Assembly: GCA_031179305.1 (NCBI GenBank)
Contig: JAPSHX010000017.1
Location: 21,184 to 85,183, forward strand
Length of the DNA stretch: 64,000 bases
Origin: Paenarthrobacter sp.
GTDB lineage: Bacteria > Actinomycetota > Actinomycetes > Actinomycetales > Micrococcaceae
Reading direction: 5' to 3'
The notes under the pieces are model-generated. The model ran no database searches and was not told the DNA's origin. It saw nothing but the letters and a program-made list of their open reading frames with translations. Position numbers and translations under genes: made by a program. Positions 27,401 to 35,820 of the stretch are shown in pieces (the stretch's first letter is position 1; each line of letters begins with the position of its first letter).

Positions 27401-28012
27401 ATGACTGAGCAGCCCTACCACCATGGCAAACTCCGGGAAGCCCTCTTGGAACGCGCCATGGAAACCATCGAAGAAGCTGGTGTGGATGGGCTCTCTCTGC
27501 GGCAACTCGCCCGTGATGTGAACGTCAGCCACGGCGCGCCGGCCAAGCATTTCCGCGACAAGCAAGCTCTGATCGACGCCGTGGCACTTGCTGGCTTCGA
27601 GTCGATGAATTGCCGCATCCGGAAGGCCGCCCACTCCGGCGACGACCTCCGAGGGCGTTTCGTCAGTGTTGGGAAGGCATATGTCGACTTTGCTGTTGAG
27701 CACCCCGCCCTGCTGACCGTGATGTACTCCACCAAGCACCATCCCGATTCCAGCGAAGAGCTGCGGAACACCGGCGCGCAAGGCATATACGTTGCCAGAG
27801 CAATGATTGCCGAGGCACAGGATGCCGGCGCATTGGCCGACGGTGACCCGGAAACACTCGCCATGGTGTGCTTCGTGAGCCTTCACGGCACGGCTCTTCT
27901 CGCCGCTGGCGGTCAGTTGGACGGGAATTCGGTGGAAGACGTAGTCACGGCTACCACCGACACCTTGTGGGCGGGAATGGCGGCCGGAGTACCGGCGGCA
28001 CAGCGCAGATAA
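27401..28012 (+). CDS. TetR/AcrR family regulator
   Basis: A 203-residue regulator with a TetR HTH at about 25-55 (GLSLRQLARDVNVSHGAPAKHF) and a C-terminal ligand domain of the TetR_C_33-like type. It sits divergently to the SDR gene with palindromic operators in the 102-bp gap, so it very probably represses the SDR and itself. The ligand is unknown. ATG 27401 is preceded by a -10 hexamer rather than an RBS. Confidence 0.85.
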   Translation: MTEQPYHHGKLREALLERAMETIEEAGVDGLSLRQLARDVNVSHGAPAKHFRDKQALIDAVALAGFESMNCRIRKAAHSGDDLRGRFVSVGKAYVDFAVEHPALLTVMYSTKHHPDSSEELRNTGAQGIYVARAMIAEAQDAGALADGDPETLAMVCFVSLHGTALLAAGGQLDGNSVEDVVTATTDTLWAGMAAGVPAAQRR

Positions 28013-28036
28013 CCGGCGAGACCAGCGGCGGGCAGT

Positions 28037-28924
28037 TCAGATCCGGGGAGTTTTCCACACCCAGGGCGTCTTTGGCACGTTATGCGGGGTGAAGTGAGGA
28101 AGGGCATCCTGCAAGATTCCCGCGGGCAATTCAAGGGACGCCAGCAGTAGGTCACGCACACGTTCTGCAGGAATTCCGACGGCGGCGAGGTCGCTCAGCG
28201 TGACGGCCCCGTCGCGCTTTGCCAGCCTCACGCCGTCGTGATTAACCACCAGCGGAACGTGGGCGTATTCAGGGATCGGCAGCCCCAGCAGCGATGCCAG
28301 ATAGGCCTGTCGCGGAGTGGATGGGAGGAGATCATCGCCGCGAACCACCTGGTCGATTCCCTGGTGTGCGTCGTCAACCACCACCGCGAGATTGTAGGCG
28401 GTCACGCGATCGTTTCGGCGAAGCACAAAATCGTCCACCACACCCACGTATTTGCCGTGCAACAGGTCCTCAACAGCCCACTCCGAAACCTCCGCCCGCA
28501 ATCGGATGGAAGCGGGACGCGTGGCGCGCCGGATCTCACGTTCGGCATGGGAAAGCCGTCGGCACGTTCCCGGATAAGCACCCTGGGGAGCATGCGGAGC
28601 AGACGGCGCCTCCTGGATTTCCCTTCGCGTGCAGAAGCACTCGTAGGTCCGGCCTTCGGCCGTCAGCCGTCCAATCGCTTCGTCGTACAGTGCCGCGCGT
28701 TCAGTCTGACGTACGACGGCGGCATCCCAACTGACGCCGATGGCCCTCAGATCGCGGAGCTGCTCCGCCTCTGCGCCGGAGCGGGCGCGGTCCAGGTCCT
28801 CGACCCGCAGCAGGAAATCGCGGCCACTGGACTTCGCGAACAACCAGGCGAGAATCGCGGTCCTAAGGTTGCCGACGTGCAGCTCGCCGGAAGGGCTCGG
28901 GGCGAAGCGGCCGGCAGCAGTCAT
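28037..28924 (-). CDS. gluQ: Glutamyl-Q tRNA(Asp) synthetase
   Basis: A 295-residue truncated class I glutamyl-tRNA synthetase paralogue that charges Glu onto queuosine in tRNA(Asp). The HIGH-type motif is HVGN (16-19) after GRFAPSPSGEL, the KMSKS-type motif is RLAKRD, and the zinc site ECFCTRRE with YPGTCR is diagnostic of GluQRS. The anticodon-binding domain of full GltX is missing, as is normal for this family. ATG 28924 starts MTAAGRFAPS. A single-gene unit. Confidence 0.92.
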   Translation of the reverse strand: MTAAGRFAPSPSGELHVGNLRTAILAWLFAKSSGRDFLLRVEDLDRARSGAEAEQLRDLRAIGVSWDAAVVRQTERAALYDEAIGRLTAEGRTYECFCTRREIQEAPSAPHAPQGAYPGTCRRLSHAEREIRRATRPASIRLRAEVSEWAVEDLLHGKYVGVVDDFVLRRNDRVTAYNLAVVVDDAHQGIDQVVRGDDLLPSTPRQAYLASLLGLPIPEYAHVPLVVNHDGVRLAKRDGAVTLSDLAAVGIPAERVRDLLLASLELPAGILQDALPHFTPHNVPKTPWVWKTPRI

Positions 28925-28977
28925 GATCCAAGCCTATTCGCCGGGCCACGGGTGACAGGAACGGGCGCCGGGCAACA

Positions 28978-29025
28978 CAAGAGCCCCTCAGCTACCGCAA
29001 CGATCCGGTAGCTCAGGGGCTCTTG
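28978..29025. terminator. Strong hairpin, orphan terminator
   Basis: A 20-bp stem with one mismatch (28978-28997 with 29006-29025) and an 8-nt loop. It lies upstream of gluQ and of the Lrp gene, so no intact gene ends here. On the minus strand it follows the coding-like remnant at 29079-29189 and may be the old end of that gene. Confidence 0.7.
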
Positions 29026-29078
29026 CTGTGCGCCCCGGTAAAAGGGCGGGTGCAGAATGACAATGCTGTGAACAAGAG

Positions 29079-29189
29079 TCAATCAGCGGCTGCTTCCTTG
29101 CGGGAAACCTGTGCAGGGCTCCGGGTGATGTTCCGGATTCCTGGTGCCTGCGGGGTTTGGCGGTAGCCGCGACCTGCTTCGTTGTCACC
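29079..29189 (-). other. Coding-like remnant without a start codon
   Basis: On the minus strand this stretch reads GDNEAGRGYRQTPQ, then APGIRNITRSPAQ and VSRKEAAAD with a TGA at 29081-29079. It looks like a protein C-terminus but lacks any ATG, GTG or TTG start and has an in-frame stop just upstream. Followed by the orphan terminator, it may be the 3' end of a deleted gene. The 352-bp gap 28925-29276 holds nothing else I can support except the promoter region of the Lrp gene. Confidence 0.3.
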
Positions 29190-29276
29190 ATTTCAGCAGA
29201 AGGACTACAGTTGGTGCAACGGACATCATATTGATTGATCGATCTGATCAGTCTCACATGAAAAGCTCGACAGGAA

Positions 29277-29744
29277 GTGGTCACTTTGCAAGAACTCGAT
29301 GCCACCGACCGTCGGATCCTGGCCGCCTTGGATGAAGATCCTCGCGTGCCCATCATGGTGCTTTCCCAAAAGCTTCACCTCGCCCGCGGAACAGTTCAGT
29401 CCCGCCTGGAGCGGATGACGGCGTCCGGAGCCCTCCGACCCAACAGCAGTCGCGTCTTACCCTCTGCCTTGGGACGTGGCGTGGCTGCCGCCGTCAGCGC
29501 CGAGCTCGATCAAAGCCACCTGAACGAGGCTATTGCTGCTCTGCGGGAGATCCCCGAAGTTCTCGAATGCCATGCTCCCGCCGGCGATACCGACCTCATC
29601 ATCAGGGTAGTAGCCAAGAGCCCGGACGATCTGTATCGGGTATCCGAGGAAATCCGGCTGTGCCCGGGGATCGTGCGCACGTCCACCAGCATGTTCCTCC
29701 GCGAAGTGATTCCCTACCGGACTACTGGCCTGCTTGCGGAGTAG
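29277..29744 (+). CDS. Lrp/AsnC family regulator
   Basis: A 155-residue feast/famine regulator: N-terminal HTH (LDATDRRILAALDEDPRVPI, LSQKLHLARGTVQSRLERM) and a C-terminal RAM ligand domain (VLECHAPAGDTDLIIRVVAKSPDDLY). Such proteins sense amino acids. GTG 29277 follows AGGAA closely; a TTG at 29286 is an alternative. The 6-nt gap to the convergent second Lrp gene leaves no room for a terminator. Its target is not evident here. Confidence 0.85.
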   Translation: MVTLQELDATDRRILAALDEDPRVPIMVLSQKLHLARGTVQSRLERMTASGALRPNSSRVLPSALGRGVAAAVSAELDQSHLNEAIAALREIPEVLECHAPAGDTDLIIRVVAKSPDDLYRVSEEIRLCPGIVRTSTSMFLREVIPYRTTGLLAE

Positions 29745-29750
29745 GTCTCC

Positions 29751-30206
29751 TCAGACCGGCGGTCCTATGTTGGTTTTCAGATTCTTCATCACCAGGGTTG
29801 ACGTGAGGCGTTCCACCGCAGGAAGTGCCGCGAGTTCGTCGTCGTAGAAGCGCTGATACGCGGGCAGGTCCGCGGCAATGACCTTGAGGAGATAGTCAGG
29901 AGATCCGAAGAGTCGCTGAGCCTCCACAATGTTGGGACTGGCAGTAACCCGCTCTTCGAAGTCCGCCATGATGGTGCGTTCCACCTGCCTGAGCGTGACA
30001 AAAACAATCGCTTCGAATCCCAGGCCCACGGCGGCAGGATCGATGTCTGCACGGTACCCGCGGATCACCCCCGAGGACTCCAAATCACGCAGCCGACGAT
30101 GACATGGAGCCACGGTCAACCCCACCTTGGACGCAAGGGCTGTGGCAGTCATCCGGCCGTCCTCTTTGAGGTGGCGCAAAATAGTTCTATCAATTCCATC
30201 GATCAC
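29751..30206 (-). CDS. Lrp/AsnC family regulator of the LysE exporter
   Basis: A 151-residue Lrp/AsnC regulator beginning MIDGIDRTILRHLKEDG, with HTH (TATALASKVGLTVAPCHRRLRDLE) and a RAM domain (EAQRLFGSPDYLLKVIAADLPAY). It is divergent from a LysE exporter gene, the classic Lrp-LysE arrangement, so it likely activates export when an amino acid accumulates. GTG 30206 has no RBS; TAAGAT (30213-30218) ends 6 nt upstream, implying a leaderless transcript. Confidence 0.85.
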   Translation of the reverse strand: MIDGIDRTILRHLKEDGRMTATALASKVGLTVAPCHRRLRDLESSGVIRGYRADIDPAAVGLGFEAIVFVTLRQVERTIMADFEERVTASPNIVEAQRLFGSPDYLLKVIAADLPAYQRFYDDELAALPAVERLTSTLVMKNLKTNIGPPV

Positions 30207-30212
30207 GCAATT

Positions 30213-30218
30213 ATCTTA
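30213..30218 (-). promoter_or_regulatory. -10 of leaderless Lrp gene
   Basis: TAAGAT on the minus strand, with exactly 6 nt to GTG 30206. No clear -35 is seen, as expected for a promoter that may need an activator. Confidence 0.45.
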
Positions 30219-30309
30219 CCGAAAACTGCTTCTTTCGGGCTAAATACGGGAACACTTATGGGCGGATTTTCCCTAGAGTTTTCCTACCATCTAGCCCTGG
30301 AGAGAAAAC

Positions 30310-30951
30310 GTGAATCCGCAGCTGTTCCTCGCCTTCATGCTCGTCGCTGTCAGCTTGGCGTGCACGCCCGGCGTCGACTGGGCGTACTCGATTTCGGCAG
30401 GCCTCCGTCAGCGCAGCTTCGTCCCTGCCGTCGCCGGCCTTTGCAGCGGTTACGTCATCCACACTTTGCTGATGGTGGCAGGACTGGCGGCCCTCTTGGC
30501 CGGAGTTCCAGGGCTGTTGGGATGGCTGACCATGGCGGGAGCTGCCTACCTGCTGTGGCTCGGCGCCGCTACCCTCCGCTCGTGGCGAGGTGCCAGCTTC
30601 AGTGCGGAAGGCGGCGTCGTGCAGTCCGGAAACCAGCTCCGCACGTTCTTGCAGGGCATGGGCACTAGCGGCATTAACCCAAAGGGCCTGCTCTTCTTCG
30701 TGGCTCTGGTGCCGCAATTCGTCAGCCCCGAGGCAGCACTGCCTGTTCCGGTCCAATCGGGCTTGCTGGGCCTGACCTTCGTAATCCTCGCCGGGTTGGT
30801 TTACACCGCCGTCGCATTGACTTCCAGGAAGCTGTTGGCCTCCCGGCCCGGCGCCGCCCGGGTTGTGACCTTGGTCAGCGGAATCATCATGATCGGGCTC
30901 GGGACAGTGCTGCTGTCAGAGCAACTCCTGCCGCTTCTGCCGCAGATTTAG
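30310..30951 (+). CDS. LysE family amino acid exporter
   Basis: A 213-residue membrane protein with six predicted helices of the LysE/RhtB family. Typical features are the N-terminal LACTPGVDWAYSISAGL motif and GINPKGLLFFVALVPQFV. It exports an amino acid or a similar compound. GTG 30310 has a GGAGAG-type RBS. The divergent Lrp gene and 103-bp intergenic region suggest regulation by the exported amino acid. Confidence 0.88.
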   Translation: MNPQLFLAFMLVAVSLACTPGVDWAYSISAGLRQRSFVPAVAGLCSGYVIHTLLMVAGLAALLAGVPGLLGWLTMAGAAYLLWLGAATLRSWRGASFSAEGGVVQSGNQLRTFLQGMGTSGINPKGLLFFVALVPQFVSPEAALPVPVQSGLLGLTFVILAGLVYTAVALTSRKLLASRPGAARVVTLVSGIIMIGLGTVLLSEQLLPLLPQI

Positions 30952-30976
30952 TTCCCAGCCAACCTGGCTGCAGACG

Positions 30977-31444
30977 CTAGGCTGCGAGCAGTTCGTCCAG
31001 CCGCTCGTATCCTTCGATTACGCCGTAATCCATCCCGGTAGCCAAGGCCATATCGCGCGCTTCAACCGAGGGGTAGACCTCGTGCGCCGACATCCGGGTC
31101 CTGCCGTCGATTTCCTCGAACGTTGTGGTGCTGATGACCACCTGGTTCGGTGCTCCTTCGAACTCGACTGTCTGGATGATCAACGCGTCGGCCTCGACGG
31201 TATGGAACACGCCGCGGAATCCGTACATCCCGCTGTCATCGCCGCTTTCGTAGTGCCAACTACCCCCCGTAGTGGCGTTGTATTCGGTAATTTTCGTCAC
31301 CGTGCTGCGCGGGCCCAGCCATTTGGCCAGGAGATCCGGGTCAACGTGGGCTTTGAAAACTGCACTGACCGGGGCATCGAATTCGCGGACCGTGTCAACG
31401 AACGGAACGCCACTGTCAGCGGTGATTGTTGTTGGATTGCTCAT
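30977..31444 (-). CDS. SRPBCC / AHSA1-family protein
   Basis: A 155-residue START-like (SRPBCC) protein with the AHSA1 pattern: VREFDAPVSAVFKAHVDPDLLAKWLGP, then GSWHYESGDDSGMYGFRGVFH and MSAHEVYPSVEARDMA. Such proteins bind small hydrophobic ligands in a deep cavity. It overlaps the ArsR-type regulator by ATGA, a frequent two-gene unit in actinobacteria. The ligand is unknown. Confidence 0.85.
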   Translation of the reverse strand: MSNPTTITADSGVPFVDTVREFDAPVSAVFKAHVDPDLLAKWLGPRSTVTKITEYNATTGGSWHYESGDDSGMYGFRGVFHTVEADALIIQTVEFEGAPNQVVISTTTFEEIDGRTRMSAHEVYPSVEARDMALATGMDYGVIEGYERLDELLAA

Positions 31445-31827
31445 TTCAGTTCCTCTTTCTTCTTTGCTGGTGTGTTCTCTTGTTCATGGTGCGAGACGCC
31501 GGCGCCAAGCAGCTGGTCCAACTGGCGGAAGCGGGACTCGGCGATCAACCTGTACTGGTCGATCCACGCCGTCAGTCGCTCCAGGGCTGCTGCATCCAAA
31601 TGAACCGGCCTGCGCTGGGCGTCGCGGGAACGGGTCACCAAACCGGCATGCTCCAGGACTTGAATGTGTTTGGAAACCGCCTGTTTGGTGATGGCGAACG
31701 GTTCCGCCAACTCATTGACCGTGGCGTCTCCCCGGGACAACCGGGCGACCATGGCTCTTCTCACAGGATCCGCCAACGCCATGAAGGCCCTGTCCAGGGA
31801 CTCCGACCCCAGGGCATCTTGTTCCAT
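31441..31827 (-). CDS. ArsR-type winged-helix regulator
   Basis: A 128-residue (from ATG 31827) ArsR-family repressor: RAFMALADPVRRAMVARLSRG, then NELAEPFAITKQAVSKHIQVLEHAGLV is the HTH and wing. No metal-binding Cys motif is present, so it is of the non-metal type usually paired with SRPBCC genes. A TTG at 31854 would add nine residues. ATCAACTGA repeats just upstream are probable autoregulatory sites. Confidence 0.83.
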   Translation of the reverse strand: MEQDALGSESLDRAFMALADPVRRAMVARLSRGDATVNELAEPFAITKQAVSKHIQVLEHAGLVTRSRDAQRRPVHLDAAALERLTAWIDQYRLIAESRFRQLDQLLGAGVSHHEQENTPAKKKEELK

Positions 31828-31859
31828 CTCCGCTTCAACCCTCTCTTCAACCAAGGCTA

Positions 31860-31893
31860 ATCAACTGACTCATTGATCAACTGATTGGTTGAT
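31860..31893. promoter_or_regulatory. Repeated operator motif upstream of the arsR-type gene
   Basis: ATCAACTGA occurs at 31860-31868 and 31876-31884. The second copy forms a palindrome with GTTGAT at 31888-31893 (ATCAAC-N6-GTTGAT). The sites lie in the short region before the regulator start. Confidence 0.55.
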
Positions 31894-31932
31894 TAAGAGA
31901 ATACGCCTCTCCTGAGTACGGCACAAGGGTGT

Positions 31933-32904
31933 CTATTCTCCGCCCAGCTGCCTGAAGTCGTTCTCCCACAGACGCCGCATCTCAGCGTCCTTGCGGATGA
32001 CTTCCAAGGTCTCAAGCTCGGCGGGCGGGGCTGGCCGTTTCGATCGCGGAGTGAGGGTTCTACGGCCTTGGTCAAGCGCGAGCAACGCCCTGTCGGTCAA
32101 GGCATCATTCTTCAAAGCCAGGTTGGTTTTCCGACGCCGGAGGACCTCCTTCAGGGCAATCTGGGCCGATTCGAAGTCGCCCCTTGCCCGCTGCGACCGC
32201 GCCCGAATCAGCAACAGCGCCGCGGACAGGTCATCCGTGTTCAGCAACCCTTCGGTCCACAGCACCACGTCGCGGTGACGCTCCAAAGAGAACGCCGCCG
32301 TGCAGCGCGCCAAGGCGGAAGGCAACGACGGCGGCAAAGTCACCACCGCTTCCAAGGCCGCCTCGGTCATCCCCATTTCCCGGAGGCAGTGGGACAACGC
32401 CAGAAACACGGCTTCCTCACTGAAGAGGACCGGAACTTCGATGCGTTCGGCTACCTCGACTTTGGTGACCACCTGCCCAAGGTACGTGGCCGAGAACTGG
32501 CTGGCGTCGTCGTCGATCCTTGTTGTTAAACCACGCTGCAATAGCTCGGAAGCCCTCAGAAATCCGCCATGCTTGTACGTGAGCAGGCCCGCCATCACGT
32601 GGCATAAGCCGGCCCAGCCCGGATAGGTGCGGCCGAAAGCAAGAAGCCGATCCGGCTCCGTGGACGTGAAAACGGCCTCATGCATGGCTTTGGCAGTCTT
32701 GGAGGACAGCATCTTCAACCGCGGGACATTCCCCACCACGGACAATCTCGCATGGTCGCGGCCGCTGAGGACGCCGGTAAGCACATCGTTCACACCGTCG
32801 GCCAGGCCACGGACCGGCGTGCGGACGTAGCCCTCGCGGAAAGGCGTGAGATCGCGGGTGTCATGGAAGATCGTATGCACACGTCCGTCTGGAGCTTGGC
32901 TCAT
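31933..32904 (-). CDS. Alpha-helical repeat protein of unknown function
   Basis: A 323-residue soluble protein, largely helical, with helix-pair periodicity like TPR or related repeats in the middle (about 95-290: LLTYKHGGFLRASELLQRGL, then FLALSHCLREMGMTEAALEA, then LLIRARSQRARGDFESAQIA). The N-terminal 60 residues are different and Arg-rich. No catalytic motif is seen. TPR-like proteins usually scaffold other proteins. It is not clearly linked to either neighbour. Confidence 0.65.
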   Translation of the reverse strand: MSQAPDGRVHTIFHDTRDLTPFREGYVRTPVRGLADGVNDVLTGVLSGRDHARLSVVGNVPRLKMLSSKTAKAMHEAVFTSTEPDRLLAFGRTYPGWAGLCHVMAGLLTYKHGGFLRASELLQRGLTTRIDDDASQFSATYLGQVVTKVEVAERIEVPVLFSEEAVFLALSHCLREMGMTEAALEAVVTLPPSLPSALARCTAAFSLERHRDVVLWTEGLLNTDDLSAALLLIRARSQRARGDFESAQIALKEVLRRRKTNLALKNDALTDRALLALDQGRRTLTPRSKRPAPPAELETLEVIRKDAEMRRLWENDFRQLGGE

Positions 32905-33060
32905 AAATCCATGCTAACGGCCGCTGAACTGGGCTCATCCCCTGCTATCGGAGGCATTTCAGGAGTATTATGGCGGCGTCGGCAAGGTTTGGCGACACCC
33001 CTTGCCGCAGGTCGGCTCTCCATGAGAAGAGCCGGGTAACAGCGTGAAAGGGAGGACTTG

Positions 33061-33540
33061 ATGACCACCGCTTCGCACCCCGCCGAACACCACCACATGA
33101 TGGGGTTGACGCTTCGCAACACCGCCATGGGCGTTGGCATTGTATTTCTGCTGGTAGGCATCCTGGGCTTCATCCCGGGAATCACCACCAATTTCGGCGC
33201 CATGACCTTTGCGGGACATGAATCCGGCGCCATGCTGCTTGGAATCTTCCAAGTATCCATACTCCACAACATCGTTCACCTGCTGTTTGGCGTGGCCGGC
33301 TTGGCCATGGCAAGGAACGCACGCATGGCCCGCCTGTTCCTCCTGGGCGGCGGCGCCGTGTACATCGTTCTTTGGATCTACGGCCTGGTCATCAACCAGG
33401 AAACAGCTGCCAACTTCGTCCCGTTCAATACGGCTGACAACTGGCTGCACCTGATCCTCGGCGTTGTCATGATTGGGCTGGGCGCCTGGCTGGGCAGGGA
33501 TGCCATGGACGAAACAACCACAGCACGACGGAAGATGTAG
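33061..33540 (+). CDS. DUF4383 membrane protein
   Basis: A 159-residue membrane protein with four helices. The DUF4383 signature is QVSILHNIVHLLFGVAGLAMA followed by DNWLHLILGVVMIGLGAWLG. A His-rich N-terminus (HPAEHHHMMG) could bind metal. ATG 33061 follows GGGAGG by 6 nt; the TTG just before it is not needed. Function unknown. A hairpin follows the stop. Confidence 0.82.
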   Translation: MTTASHPAEHHHMMGLTLRNTAMGVGIVFLLVGILGFIPGITTNFGAMTFAGHESGAMLLGIFQVSILHNIVHLLFGVAGLAMARNARMARLFLLGGGAVYIVLWIYGLVINQETAANFVPFNTADNWLHLILGVVMIGLGAWLGRDAMDETTTARRKM

Positions 33541-33563
33541 ACCTTCCGCACGGCTTGTAAATC

Positions 33564-33603
33564 AACGACGGCGACCGCTCCCTTTGAGGGGACGGCCGCC
33601 GTT
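33564..33603 (+). terminator. Terminator hairpin after DUF4383 gene
   Basis: Imperfect GC-rich stem (33564-33582 with 33588-33603) ending in GTTCTTT, 23 nt after the stop. Confidence 0.65.
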
Positions 33604-33649
33604 CTTTGTGCCCGCCGAGTTTCGGGGGGCTCGACGCCGGGCTGCCGGG

Positions 33650-34465
33650 CTACCGCGGGGCGCGGCCACCCAGGCGCGTGGTGACCTTGGCGGCGGCTGC
33701 GGCACAGGCTTCACCGAGGCTGTCCAGGGTGTCCTGCGAAACACGGAATTTCGGCGCGGGGATCAGGACGGACGCCACGATGTCGCCCCGATGGTCATAA
33801 ACGGGCGATGCCACGCCGACTTCCTCAATGGACGTTTCTCCGAAGTTCACTGCCCAACCGCGCTTCACGGAGTCCCCTACCCGCTCGAGGTACGCCTCAA
33901 TTGCCTCCTCGTCCAGACCAGGAAGGGTGATCGAACCGCTGCGCAAGAGCTGACGCACCCGATCTTCATTCTCTGCGCCAAGGAACACCTGCACGGACGA
34001 ACTTAGTGCCTCGCTGTAGCGCGCCCCCAACGGAGCGAGGTGTTTGACCTGATGCCGGCTGGGGATCTGTTCCACGCACATGGATTCGTTGCCGTTCCAC
34101 ACCATGAGTGCGCTCGTCTCCCCCGTCCGCTCAGTGAGTTCGCGCAGCACCGGGTAGGCAACCCGGCGTTCTTCGAGTTCCGCCAGGAGCGGGCCCGCCA
34201 TGGCGATCATTCCCAGCCCCAAGCGGAACCTGCGCGAATCGACGTCGCGCTCTACAAGGTTCTCCTGTTCCAGCGTCGCGAGGATTCGGGAGACGGTGCT
34301 CTTGTGCAGGCTAACGCGGCCCGCGATTTCGGTGACTCCCAGGAGCGGTTCGTCGGCGGTGAAGCTCCGCAACACGGCGATGGCATTAACGATGACGGAG
34401 GTACTTTTGCTGTCGCCACTGCCGTTGCTTGTTTCTGGAGCGTCGCTGGATTCCGAAGGAGTCAT
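33650..34465 (-). CDS. IclR-family regulator of creatine catabolism
   Basis: A 271-residue IclR regulator: winged HTH (VIVNAIAVLRSFTADEPLLG, HKSTVSRILATLEQENLV) and a C-terminal GAF-like effector domain (RELTERTGETSALMVWNGNE to GVASPVYDHRGDIVASVLIP). It is the third gene after the MFS carrier and creatinase genes on the same strand, 71 nt after creatinase, so creatine or a breakdown product is a likely effector. ATG 34465 is chosen because TATAGT ends 6 nt upstream, giving a separate leaderless promoter. Confidence 0.82.
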   Translation of the reverse strand: MTPSESSDAPETSNGSGDSKSTSVIVNAIAVLRSFTADEPLLGVTEIAGRVSLHKSTVSRILATLEQENLVERDVDSRRFRLGLGMIAMAGPLLAELEERRVAYPVLRELTERTGETSALMVWNGNESMCVEQIPSRHQVKHLAPLGARYSEALSSSVQVFLGAENEDRVRQLLRSGSITLPGLDEEAIEAYLERVGDSVKRGWAVNFGETSIEEVGVASPVYDHRGDIVASVLIPAPKFRVSQDTLDSLGEACAAAAAKVTTRLGGRAPR

Positions 34466-34471
34466 GGTTTC

Positions 34472-34477
34472 ACTATA
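34472..34477 (-). promoter_or_regulatory. -10 of leaderless iclR-type gene
   Basis: TATAGT on the minus strand, exactly 6 nt from ATG 34465. It would let the regulator be made independently of the upstream creatinase operon promoter. Confidence 0.5.
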
Positions 34478-34536
34478 TTTCGATTGGGCAGGCGCACCGG
34501 CCGGTGGACACCACGCTGTGCCCACCGGCCGGGTCA

Positions 34537-35793
34537 CTAGGCTCCGATGATGTTGTACTCGGGGCCGAACGGGAACTTGGTGATGTTCTCTGCACCGTCG
34601 TCACCGACTACCAGGATGTCGTGCTCGCGGTATCCGCCCGCACCCGGCTGCCCTTCCAGCACCGTGATCATCGGTTCCATGGAGACCACCATGCCCGGCT
34701 CCAGAACGGTGTCGATGTCCTCACGCAGCTCCAGGCCCGCTTCGCGTCCGTAGTAGTGGCTCAGCACGCCGAACGAGTGGCCGTAGCCGAACGTGCGGTT
34801 GGCCAGCAAGCCACGGCTGATGTAGATCTCGTTGAGCTCGGCAGCGATGTCCTTGCAGACCGCACCTGGCTTGATGAGTTCCAGGCCGCGCTTGTGGACC
34901 TCCACATTGATGTTCCACAGTTCCAGGGAGCGGGCATCTGGTTCGCCATAGAACAGGGTGCGCTCCAGTGCGGTGTAGTAGCCGCTGGTCATGGGGAAGC
35001 AATTCAGGGACAGGATGTCGTGTTCCTGGATCTTGCGGGTGGTGGCCCAGTTGTGCGCGCCGTCGGTGTTGATGCCGGACTGGAACCAAACCCAGGTGTC
35101 ACGGATTTCAGAGTCCGGGAACGTGCGGGCAATCTCGTGGACCATGGCTTCCGTGCCGATCAAAGCAACCTCGTACTCGGTGATCCCGGCTGTGATGGCG
35201 TTGCGGATGGCTTCGCCGCCGAGGTCACCAATTCGGGCGCCGTGCTTGATGACCGCAATCTCCTCTTCCGACTTGATCATCCGCTGACGCATCGCTGCCT
35301 GCGCAACATCCACCAGCGTCGCCCCGGAGAAGGCGGCCTGGATCTTGTTGCGGTTGTCGAGCGGCAGCGAGTCATCTTCGACGCCGATGCGGCGCGGGTT
35401 GATGCCGCGGGTGCGCAGCACCTCCTGGATGGCGTGGATGTAATTGTCACGGCGCCAGTCCGTGTACACCAGGTTGTCACCATAGCTGCGGCGCCAAGGC
35501 ATCCCGGCGTCGATATTCGCCGTAATGGTGACGGTGTCTTCCTTGGTGACCACCATGCCGTAGGAGCGGCCGAAGTAGGTGAAGAGGAAGTCCGAGTAGT
35601 ACTTGATGGAGTGGTAGCTGGTGAGGATGACGGCGTCGAGGTCCTTCTCGGCCATGATGCTGCGGAGGCCGCTGAGGCGCCGCTCAAACTCGACGTCGGA
35701 GAAGGTCAGCGAGACCTTCTCGCCATTCTTGAGGACCTTGGTGCGCTCGAGGTTGGCCACATCGTTGACGGCCTCGTTCTGGGTGATTGTCAT
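34537..35793 (-). CDS. Creatinase (creatine amidinohydrolase)
   Basis: A 418-residue pita-bread-fold enzyme hydrolysing creatine to sarcosine and urea. Relative to Pseudomonas putida creatinase all catalytic residues are shifted by 15: His247 (GAHNWATT) for His232, Glu277 (TALERT) for Glu262 and Glu373 (SMEP) for Glu358. The segments FGYGHSFGVLSHYYGREAG and GAGGYREHDILVVGDDGAEN are typical of creatinase rather than prolidase. It lacks the full dimetal set of M24 peptidases, as expected. ATG 35793 has AAAGGA upstream. The sarcosine product is handled by the sox operon nearby. Confidence 0.93.
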   Translation of the reverse strand: MTITQNEAVNDVANLERTKVLKNGEKVSLTFSDVEFERRLSGLRSIMAEKDLDAVILTSYHSIKYYSDFLFTYFGRSYGMVVTKEDTVTITANIDAGMPWRRSYGDNLVYTDWRRDNYIHAIQEVLRTRGINPRRIGVEDDSLPLDNRNKIQAAFSGATLVDVAQAAMRQRMIKSEEEIAVIKHGARIGDLGGEAIRNAITAGITEYEVALIGTEAMVHEIARTFPDSEIRDTWVWFQSGINTDGAHNWATTRKIQEHDILSLNCFPMTSGYYTALERTLFYGEPDARSLELWNINVEVHKRGLELIKPGAVCKDIAAELNEIYISRGLLANRTFGYGHSFGVLSHYYGREAGLELREDIDTVLEPGMVVSMEPMITVLEGQPGAGGYREHDILVVGDDGAENITKFPFGPEYNIIGA

Positions 35794-35820
35794 GGTGGTT
35801 CCTTTCAATAGGTGGTTGTA

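Noticed and set aside
26507..27886. 459-codon version of the SDR gene extending into the tetR gene
   Set aside because: It would cross the divergent promoter and operators and run antisense to TetR; the SDR fold starts at 27298 with its own promoter.
28988..29191. 67-codon minus-strand frame starting MVTTKQVAATAKPRR
   Set aside because: It reads through the orphan terminator and its second half is low in coding character; a different frame there looks more protein-like.
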